Shown here: positions 15,906 through 21,013 of the stretch, piece after piece
Numbering within the stretch: the stretch's first letter is position 1
Layout of the letters: each line of letters starts with the position of its first letter
From: Candidatus Omnitrophota bacterium
Lineage (GTDB): Bacteria > Ratteibacteria > UBA8468 > B48-G9 > DSTR01
Reading direction: 5' to 3'
DNA length: 21,013 nucleotides
Assembly: GCA_023818865.1 (NCBI GenBank)
Contig: JAMWDF010000019.1
Coordinates: 1-21,013 of the forward strand
Position numbers and translations under genes: made by a program
Notes under the pieces: model-generated
What the model was told of the DNA's origin: nothing
The model's input: the letters and a program-made list of their open reading frames with translations, nothing else
Database searches by the model: none

Positions 15906-15935
15906 ATTATACAATAACAGTAAAAGTGAAGACAA
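15906..15935 (-). promoter_or_regulatory. σ70-type promoter giving a leaderless atpB-atpD transcript
   Basis: On the minus strand TTGTCT (15930-15935) is followed after 18 nt by a perfect TATAAT (15906-15911). The expected start, about seven bases past the -10, falls on or next to ATG 15899, and no Shine-Dalgarno exists in the remaining bases. The divergent radical SAM gene starts at 15937, so this promoter fills the 37-nt gap. Confidence 0.6.
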
Positions 15936-15936
15936 T

Positions 15937-17232
15937 ATGACTCAAGTTCTTTTGGTGAACCCACCCATCTATGATTTTGCCGCTTATGACCTCTGGATGA
16001 AGCCGCTGGGATTCTTGGTAATTGCCCGCCTTCTTCTTGAGAACGGTTTTAAAGTAGAATTTTTTGATTTTCTTGACCGGCATTATCCAGGCTACAGGAC
16101 GGCTGACCGGCCAGGTGGGTGTGGTAAATTTCCTTATGAAGTGGTTCTCAAGCCTGATTGCTACCAAACAGTGCCCAGGGTCTACAAAAGATTTGGTCTG
16201 CCCCGGGAAGTTTTTTGCAGTTTTCTAGCTGGGCTAAAGAAACCTGAATTGATATTAGTCTGTTCAGGGATGACCTACTGGTATCCTGGGGTGAAAGAAG
16301 TGGTAAATACCTGCCGGCAGTTCTTTCCAGGGGTGCCGATTATTCTCGGAGGTACCTATGCCACGTTGTGTCCTTCCCATGCCCGGACAACTGGTGCTGA
16401 TATTATTTTCTCCGGTAAACAATTAAACAGGTTTATCCAGCTGATGGAGTCGTTAACCGGCCAGACATTTCGTCTTAGGCCTAACTTTTGGTTAACCCCT
16501 GCCTGGGAATTATATCCTCGTTTAAGCTACCTTTGCCTAAAGACTTCCTTCGGCTGCCCATTTCGCTGCAGTTACTGCGCCAGTTCCTTGCTTGAACCAG
16601 AAATTTATCAGCGCCAACCAGAAGAAGTGGCTAGAGAGATCTTATTTCTGGTAGAGAAACACCGGGTGAACCAGGTGGCGTTTTATGATGATGCTTTGCT
16701 TTTTAAATTTGACCAGCATCTTCGCCGGATATTGGCAAAACTTCAAGGCCAAAAGATATTTTTTCACACGCCTAATGGGCTCAACATCAATGATTTTACT
16801 CCTGAAACTGGCTGGATACTCAAAGAGGCAGGTTTTGTCACTATTCGGCTTTCTCTTGAGAGTAGCCAGCCGGAAACAGTTGCTTCTGCTCATAAGGTAA
16901 GTTTCAAGAAATTTGAGCAACTTATTACCTGGCTAAGCCAGGCGGGTTTTACCAGAAAACAGATTGGAGTGTATATCCTAGCTGGCTGGCCTGGTCAACA
17001 GCCGGAAGAAGTAAAGCAAACAATCATTGTTCTGAAAAACTACCCTTGCCAGGTGAAACTGGCGGAGTATTCGCCTATCCCTGGGACTTCAGCTTTTAAC
17101 TTGTGCCAAAAACTTCATCCAGATTTAGGCCTTACTGAACCATTACTCCACAACAATTCTCTGTTCCCTGCCTGGAATTTTAAAGGCAAGTGGGATATCA
17201 TCCGAGAGATAAAAGAGTTGGTAAATTCCTGA
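15937..17232 (+). CDS. B12-binding-type radical SAM protein of unknown function
   Basis: From ATG 15937 the protein has 431 residues; the frame is open further upstream, but that part overlaps atpB and is not conserved-looking. An N-terminal Rossmann domain (about 1-165) opens with VLLVNPPIYDF (4-14) and contains VPIILGGTYATL (133-144), as in cobalamin-binding radical SAM enzymes, but has no D-x-H-x-x-G, so any cobalamin would bind without a protein cobalt ligand. The radical SAM core carries the FeS cluster motif CPFRCSYC (207-214) and later barrel strands, including YILAGWPGQQPEEV. Such enzymes methylate unreactive carbons or rearrange substrates. No neighbour tells what it acts on; only a weak AGTGAAG precedes the start. 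Confident as a family member, function unknown. Confidence 0.85.
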   Translation: MTQVLLVNPPIYDFAAYDLWMKPLGFLVIARLLLENGFKVEFFDFLDRHYPGYRTADRPGGCGKFPYEVVLKPDCYQTVPRVYKRFGLPREVFCSFLAGLKKPELILVCSGMTYWYPGVKEVVNTCRQFFPGVPIILGGTYATLCPSHARTTGADIIFSGKQLNRFIQLMESLTGQTFRLRPNFWLTPAWELYPRLSYLCLKTSFGCPFRCSYCASSLLEPEIYQRQPEEVAREILFLVEKHRVNQVAFYDDALLFKFDQHLRRILAKLQGQKIFFHTPNGLNINDFTPETGWILKEAGFVTIRLSLESSQPETVASAHKVSFKKFEQLITWLSQAGFTRKQIGVYILAGWPGQQPEEVKQTIIVLKNYPCQVKLAEYSPIPGTSAFNLCQKLHPDLGLTEPLLHNNSLFPAWNFKGKWDIIREIKELVNS

Positions 17233-17267
17233 GAGCGTGTTACCATATCCCAGGAAGGGAGGCCAGC

Positions 17268-17765
17268 ATGATTCTTAAAGGAAAAGTTCATAAATTCGGG
17301 GATGACATCAACACTGATTACATTATTTCCGGGAAATACAAGTTTAAGACCCTTGACATTAAGGAGTTAGCGAGTCATCTGATGGAAGATATTGACCCAG
17401 ATTTCACCAAGAAAGTTCAGCCGGGAGACTTCATTGTGGCTGGCAGGAATTTTGGTTGCGGTTCCAGTCGGGAGCAAGCGCCACTGGTGATTAAGGAGGC
17501 AGGTATTCCCTTAGTGATTGCTGAAAGTTTCGCCAGAATTTTTTTCCGGAATGGCTTGAATATCGGTCTTTTTCTAATGGAAGCGGAGACGGTCAGGTTG
17601 AACCAAGGAGAGTTTCTGGAAGTGAATATTTCTACTGGGCAGATTCACAATCTCACCAGCGGAATAACAATTTTGGCCCAGCCGCTACCTAAATTTCTGG
17701 TAGACATTGCCCAGGAAGGAGGAGTGGTGGCTTATCTCCGCAAGTATGGACAATTTAAACTTTAG
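17268..17765 (+). CDS. Aconitase/3-isopropylmalate dehydratase family small subunit (LeuD-like)
   Basis: Start ATG 17268 is fixed by GGAAGGGAGG just upstream; the longer frame from 17190 runs into the radical SAM gene and is rejected. The 165 residues match the small-subunit (swivel domain) size. Hallmarks are FGDDINTDYII (10-20), the loop GKYKFKTLD (22-30), and NFGCGSSREQAP (62-73). In leucine, homocitrate and citramalate isomerases this subunit sets substrate choice through the Y-L-x-x loop; here that loop reads YKFK. The Fe-S large subunit (leuC) is not beside it. Next, 17 nt on, is isocitrate dehydrogenase, so the pair might act on citrate or isocitrate rather than isopropylmalate. The family is certain, the substrate is not. 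Confidence 0.9.
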   Translation: MILKGKVHKFGDDINTDYIISGKYKFKTLDIKELASHLMEDIDPDFTKKVQPGDFIVAGRNFGCGSSREQAPLVIKEAGIPLVIAESFARIFFRNGLNIGLFLMEAETVRLNQGEFLEVNISTGQIHNLTSGITILAQPLPKFLVDIAQEGGVVAYLRKYGQFKL

Positions 17766-17782
17766 GCAAACAAAGGATGCCT

Positions 17783-18865
17783 ATGGGCAGATACCGGGTA
17801 ACATTGATTCCTGGAGATGGTATTGGACCAGAAGTGACCCAGGTGGTCAAGAGGTGTATTGAGGCGCTTGATGTGGGGATTGAGTGGGAAGTTTGTCAGG
17901 CCGGAGAAAGTGCCCTGGGAAAATATGGTACGCCGCTGCCGGAAGAAACGATTGCTTCTATCAAGAGGACCGGGATTTGTCTGAAGGCGCCTCTAACCAC
18001 GCCGGTGGGAAGAGGTTTCCGGAGTATTAACGTTACTCTTAGGCAAACGTTTAGCCTATATGTCTGCCTTCGGCCTTTCAAAATTTACCCGGGTGTCCGC
18101 ACTCGGTTTAAAAATGTTGACCTGGTAGTGATCAGAGAAAACATGGAGGACCTTTACGCCGGGATTGAATTTGAACGGGGAAAAGAGGAGACAGGTCGGT
18201 TAATTGATTTTATCAAGGAGACAACTGGGAAAGAAATTTTGCCAGATTCCGGTATTAGCATTAAACCAATATCAGTTACCAATTCCGAGCGGATTATTCG
18301 CTTTGCCTTTGAATATGCCATAAAAAATAAACGACGCAAGGTTACCGCGGTGCATAAGGCAAATATTATGAAGTACACCGACGGGCTCTTTCTGGAAGTC
18401 GCTAGGAATCTCTCTTCGGAATATTCCCAGATAGAATTTGAAGAGAAAATTGTCGATAACATGGCGATGCAATTAGTCCAGAAGCCTGAATTGTACGATG
18501 TCTTGGTTTGCCCTAACCTTTATGGAGATATCCTTTCTGATTTGTGTGCCGGCTTGGTGGGGGGACTGGGCTTGTCCGGAGGGGCGAATATTGGGGAGGA
18601 GGTGGCTATTTTTGAGGCTACGCACGGCAGTGCTCCGAAGTATAAAGGATTGAACAAGGTTAATCCTTCGGCCATGGTCTTAGCCGGCATTCTTATGTTG
18701 GAGTACCTGGGTGAAGGAGAAGCGGCCAGAAGACTGGAAGAAGCCTTAGCTTCTGTGATTAAAGAGGGACAAAAAGTGACCTATGATTTGAAAGAACCCG
18801 GTGATACCACGGCAGCAGGAACAATGGAAATGGGCCAAGCCATTCTTGCCCGACTTAAAATTTAG
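17783..18865 (+). CDS. icd: Isocitrate dehydrogenase, probably NADP-dependent
   Basis: The enzyme decarboxylates isocitrate to 2-oxoglutarate. ATG 17783 is preferred over ATG 17777 because AAAGG (17772-17776) is at proper distance only from the second; this gives 360 residues. IDH rather than isopropylmalate dehydrogenase is indicated by SINVTLRQTFSLYVCLRP (81-98), close to the E. coli SLNVALRQELDLYICLRP segment including the Ser that AceK phosphorylates there, by RENMEDLYAGIE, and by VHKANIMKYTDGLF. EATHGSAPKYKGLNKVNP keeps the Lys-Tyr-Val set that selects NADP in E. coli (Lys344, Tyr345, Val351), and Tyr391 is kept, but Arg395 is replaced by Glu. It belongs to a plus-strand group with the LeuD-like subunit upstream and purA downstream. 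Confidence 0.88.
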   Translation: MGRYRVTLIPGDGIGPEVTQVVKRCIEALDVGIEWEVCQAGESALGKYGTPLPEETIASIKRTGICLKAPLTTPVGRGFRSINVTLRQTFSLYVCLRPFKIYPGVRTRFKNVDLVVIRENMEDLYAGIEFERGKEETGRLIDFIKETTGKEILPDSGISIKPISVTNSERIIRFAFEYAIKNKRRKVTAVHKANIMKYTDGLFLEVARNLSSEYSQIEFEEKIVDNMAMQLVQKPELYDVLVCPNLYGDILSDLCAGLVGGLGLSGGANIGEEVAIFEATHGSAPKYKGLNKVNPSAMVLAGILMLEYLGEGEAARRLEEALASVIKEGQKVTYDLKEPGDTTAAGTMEMGQAILARLKI

Positions 18866-18885
18866 TTTTTCCTTGGAGAAAATTC

Positions 18886-20154
18886 ATGGTGACGGTTCTG
18901 GTGGGGACACAATGGGGTGACGAAGGTAAAGGTAAGGTGGTGGACCACCTCGCTGCCCAGGCAGATATTATTGCTCGTTATCAAGGGGGAGCCAATGCTG
19001 GGCACACGGTCGTAGTCAACGGTCAAAGATACGTTTTTCATCTAATCCCTTCGGGAATTCTTCGGCCAGGGAAAGTATGCGTTCTGGGTAACGGGGTGGT
19101 AATAGACCCGGTTTCTCTGGCGGAAGAGATCAGGTTGGTGGAGAAACAGGGAGTAAATATTCGCGGCAGGATTCTGATAGCGGAAAATGCTCATTTAACA
19201 TTACCTTACCATAAATTACTGGATCAGGTTGAAGACAAGCGAAGAGAAAAGGCAATTGGGACCACTGGCCGGGGTATCGGAGCAACTTATGTGGACAAGT
19301 ATAGTCGGGTTGGTATCCGGGTGGTTGATTTTCTTGACGAAACTATTTTTCGGGAAAAACTGCGAACCACTCTTCCTTTGAAGAATTATCTTCTGGAAAC
19401 CTATTATGGGGAAAAACCAATTCAGGCAGAGAAAGTGGAAGAAGAATACGATAAATTACGGCCTTTTCTGCAACCAATGGTTACTGATGTTTCCCTCTAT
19501 CTCCTTGAATCCATCAACCAGGGGAAGCGCATTCTCGCTGAGGGCGCCCAAGGTACTTTTTTAGATGTTGATTTCGGTACTTATCCCTATGTTACTGCCA
19601 GTCATCCAGTAGCCGGGGGAGTCTGTACTGGGCTGGGATTGCCTCCCTATAAAGTGAACCGAGTGATAGGCGTGGCTAAGGCTTATACGACCAGGGTGGG
19701 GGAAGGCCCTTTCCCAACAGAGTTGCAGGGTGAGTTAGCGGAGGGTTTAAGACAAACAGGGAATGAATTTGGATCGACCACCGGACGACCAAGAAGGTGT
19801 GGCTGGTTTGACGCAGTGCTGGTCAAGTATGCTTGTCGACTTAACGGTTGCCATGAATTAGTAATTACCAAGCTGGATGTCCTTTCGGGACTCGAAAAAA
19901 TCAGCGTGGCAGTCGCTTACCGCCATGAGAATGTTTTGATCAAAGATTATCCATTGTCCAGTTATGTTTTTTCTCGGGTTCAACCAGTATATGAAGAAAT
20001 GCCTGGGTGGAAAGAAGACCTTTCATCAGCCCGGCGGTTTAACGACCTCCCCTTGGCTGCCCGCCAGTACCTTGAAAGAATTGAGCAGATGGTGGAGACG
20101 CGGATCAGTTTGGTCTCTGTTGGCTCTAGCCGGGAGCAAATTTTCCAGCGTTAG
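18886..20154 (+). CDS. purA: Adenylosuccinate synthetase
   Basis: PurA joins IMP and aspartate using GTP to form adenylosuccinate, the committed step to AMP. The 422 residues are standard. The GTP-binding GTQWGDEGKGKVVDHLA begins at residue 7; NAGHTVVVNG, IGTTGRGIGATYVDKYSRVGIR, EGAQGTFLDVDFGTYPYVT and the TTGRPRRCGWFDAVL loop are all family signatures. ATG 18886 has TTGGAG about nine bases upstream and follows icd by 20 nt, so both may share a transcript. No terminator is seen after the stop. Confidence 0.98.
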   Translation: MVTVLVGTQWGDEGKGKVVDHLAAQADIIARYQGGANAGHTVVVNGQRYVFHLIPSGILRPGKVCVLGNGVVIDPVSLAEEIRLVEKQGVNIRGRILIAENAHLTLPYHKLLDQVEDKRREKAIGTTGRGIGATYVDKYSRVGIRVVDFLDETIFREKLRTTLPLKNYLLETYYGEKPIQAEKVEEEYDKLRPFLQPMVTDVSLYLLESINQGKRILAEGAQGTFLDVDFGTYPYVTASHPVAGGVCTGLGLPPYKVNRVIGVAKAYTTRVGEGPFPTELQGELAEGLRQTGNEFGSTTGRPRRCGWFDAVLVKYACRLNGCHELVITKLDVLSGLEKISVAVAYRHENVLIKDYPLSSYVFSRVQPVYEEMPGWKEDLSSARRFNDLPLAARQYLERIEQMVETRISLVSVGSSREQIFQR

Positions 20155-20193
20155 GTTAGTGAGAGGCAAACATCGTCTTGGGACGAAAGATAC

Positions 20194-20222
20194 TTGCCGG
20201 GGATAGGTAGATTGTCTATAAT
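20194..20222 (+). promoter_or_regulatory. σ70-type promoter for ilvB
   Basis: TTGCCG (20194-20199) is followed after 17 nt by a perfect TATAAT (20217-20222), giving a start near 20229 and a leader of about 40 nt. The 116-nt purA-ilvB gap contains no T-box, leader peptide or attenuator that I can recognise. The ribosome site is GGGAG at 20257-20261. Confidence 0.6.
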
Positions 20223-20270
20223 GAGGCTACCTAAGTTACTGAGGACAAGGCTTATAGGGAGATAAAATAA

Positions 20271-21013
20271 ATGACTGGCTCGGAAATTTTGATTGAAGGT
20301 TTGAAAAGGGAAGGGGTAAAGGTAATCTTTGGTTATCCAGGTGGTTCCATTCTTCCTTTGTGTGACCATCTTTGTGATTGTGGCCTGCGGTTCATTCTGG
20401 TCAGACACGAACAAGGAGCAGCTCATGCCGCTGACGGTTATGCCCGGGCTTCTGGCCGGGTAGGGGTGTGTCTGGCCACTTCAGGCCCTGGCGCGACTAA
20501 TTTAGTTACGGGTATTGCTACCGCTTATATGGACTCCATTCCTCTGGTTGCCATTACCGGACAGGTGGCTACTCATCTCATTGGCAATGATGCTTTTCAG
20601 GAAGTGGATACTACTGGGATCACCCGCTCTATTACCAAACACAATTACCTCATTAAGAACGTGCGCGACCTCGGCCGCATCGTCATCGCCCGCAAGGCCG
20701 ACGGCCCCGACAAGGGCAGCTGGCTGTTCACCGCCGAAACGGTGGCGATCATCGGCCGGATGTTCCTCGATGCGATGCACCTGCCGGTCAACGAGGCGAC
20801 CGCCGACACCGCCCTGCCGCCGCCGACGTTCTGGGCCGCGCCGGGCGTTTGGGTGCGCTTCCGCGTCCCGGAGCCGCTGCGCATCGGAGACCGACTGGTC
20901 GTCGAGGCCGAATCGGTCGTGTTTGGCGGGATGGCGCTCTCGCGCACGCCGCGCGGGGTCGTGTTCACGCCGTTTCTCCTGCCCGGTGAGCGGGCCGAGA
21001 TCGAGATCGTCGG
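20271..21013 (+). CDS. ilvB: Acetolactate synthase large subunit, N-terminal part only, running into unrelated sequence
   Basis: ATG 20271 follows GGGAG by nine bases. Residues 1 to about 134 are a normal acetolactate synthase start: IFGYPGGSILPL (19-30), the ThDP-activating Glu47 in RHEQGAAHAADGYARASG, SGPGATNLVTGIATAYMDSIP, and ITGQVATHLIGNDAFQEVD with TRSITKHNYLIKNVRDL up to 134. The enzyme makes acetolactate or acetohydroxybutyrate for valine, leucine and isoleucine. After residue 134 (about 20,672) the frame stays open to the window edge, but the protein no longer matches the family: the expected proline-rich continuation with a second helix and the IDIPKD-type end of the Pyr domain is missing. 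Base composition changes abruptly there. Only 20271 to about 20672 should be trusted as ilvB. Confidence 0.85.
   Translation, partial: MTGSEILIEGLKREGVKVIFGYPGGSILPLCDHLCDCGLRFILVRHEQGAAHAADGYARASGRVGVCLATSGPGATNLVTGIATAYMDSIPLVAITGQVATHLIGNDAFQEVDTTGITRSITKHNYLIKNVRDLGRIVIARKADGPDKGSWLFTAETVAIIGRMFLDAMHLPVNEATADTALPPPTFWAAPGVWVRFRVPEPLRIGDRLVVEAESVVFGGMALSRTPRGVVFTPFLLPGERAEIEIV
20673..20880 (+). other. GC-rich segment, coding-like, not part of ilvB (possible MscS-channel protein fragment)
   Basis: Codons here almost all end in G or C, unlike the preceding 20 kb, where third positions are mixed. The ilvB frame continues as residues 135-203. The stretch KGSWLFTAETVAIIGRMF (148-165) and FWAAPGVWVRFRVPEPLR (187-204) resembles, from memory, the periplasmic region before the membrane part of MscS-type channel proteins of high-GC bacteria such as Planctomycetes. 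That identification is tentative; that it is not acetolactate synthase is much surer. Confidence 0.55.
20881..21013 (+). other. GC-rich segment encoding a TRAM-like domain, edge of window
   Basis: In the same open frame, residues 205-247 read IGDRLVVEAESVVFGGMALS and then RTPRGVVFTPFLLPGERAEI. This is the pattern of a TRAM RNA-binding domain as found at the N-terminus of RumA/TrmA-type tRNA or rRNA uracil-5-methyltransferases (G-D-x-x-x-V-E, F-G-G, V-F-V-P, L-P-G-E). Such a domain normally sits within the first 60 residues of its protein, so its position after an ilvB and a second fragment is unnatural. Confidence 0.55.

Noticed and set aside
15900..15935. Longer atpB start at ATG 15935 (12 extra residues)
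   Set aside because: The added residues are low-complexity and would lie inside the predicted promoter; family members begin at the equivalent of ATG 15899.
15865..15936. Upstream ATG 15865 as start of the radical SAM gene
   Set aside because: It would overlap the coding part of divergent atpB; the family N-terminus VLLVNPP begins just after ATG 15937.
17190..17267. Upstream start for the LeuD-like gene
   Set aside because: The extra 26 residues lie partly in the radical SAM gene, and a strong GGAAGGGAGG precedes ATG 17268.
20223..20270. T-box or attenuator in the ilvB leader
   Set aside because: The leader is only about 40 nt, with no leader peptide, no T-box core sequence and no stable alternative hairpins.
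20502..20968. Two minus-strand open frames of 92 and 107 codons across the ilvB/GC-rich junction
   Set aside because: Both are antisense shadows; high GC makes stop-free frames common, neither has a ribosome site or recognisable domain, and the plus frame explains the sequence.
1..21013. CRISPR arrays, insertion sequences, phage or toxin-antitoxin and other defence genes
   Set aside because: No spaced direct repeats, transposase, integrase or defence-type motifs were seen on either strand.

Overview
The window looks like a contig end from an uncultured, probably anaerobic bacterium. GC is moderate by eye up to about 20,660. Gene content is bacterial (PlsY, GpsA, ThiL, PurN, PurA, ArgG, DnaK, σ70-like promoters). 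Some parts are typical of anaerobes: A/V-type ATPase subunits, a methyltransferase-type corrinoid protein, a UroD-family methyltransferase homologue and a B12-binding radical SAM protein. I cannot name a phylum from the sequence alone.

Minus strand, 1-11,623. A tightly packed run of 11 genes reads right to left from a good promoter near 11,675-11,703: corrinoid protein, plsY, gpsA, a small MerR regulator, purN, a short argA-type acetyltransferase, a bactofilin-like membrane protein, argG, a UroD-family protein, a glycerol-1-phosphate dehydrogenase-type enzyme and thiL. Gaps are at most 19 nt and many genes overlap. It mixes phospholipid, purine, arginine and thiamine synthesis with a possible B12 methyl-transfer pair. 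After a 116-nt gap holding a second promoter come a secreted alpha/beta hydrolase and a Gfo/Idh/MocA oxidoreductase that runs off the left edge.

Centre, 11,650-13,900. A tRNA-Val(UAC) gene has its own near-consensus promoter, back to back with the large operon's promoter. dnaK follows on the plus strand, without grpE or dnaJ nearby. It ends 4 nt from the convergent atpB-atpD pair (V/A-type ATPase subunits B and D). That pair has no subunit A gene beside it and appears to be transcribed without a 5' leader.

Right part, plus strand, 15,937-21,013: a B12-binding-type radical SAM protein of unknown function, an aconitase/isopropylmalate isomerase small subunit (leuD-like), an isocitrate dehydrogenase, purA, then a promoter and the start of ilvB.

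The last ~350 bases do not belong with the rest. At about 20,661-20,672 the ilvB frame passes, still open, into very GC-rich DNA whose product no longer resembles acetolactate synthase. A second change of protein family occurs near 20,875. The likeliest explanation is a chimeric assembly at the contig end rather than a novel fusion. No CRISPR array, insertion sequence, phage gene or defence system was seen.
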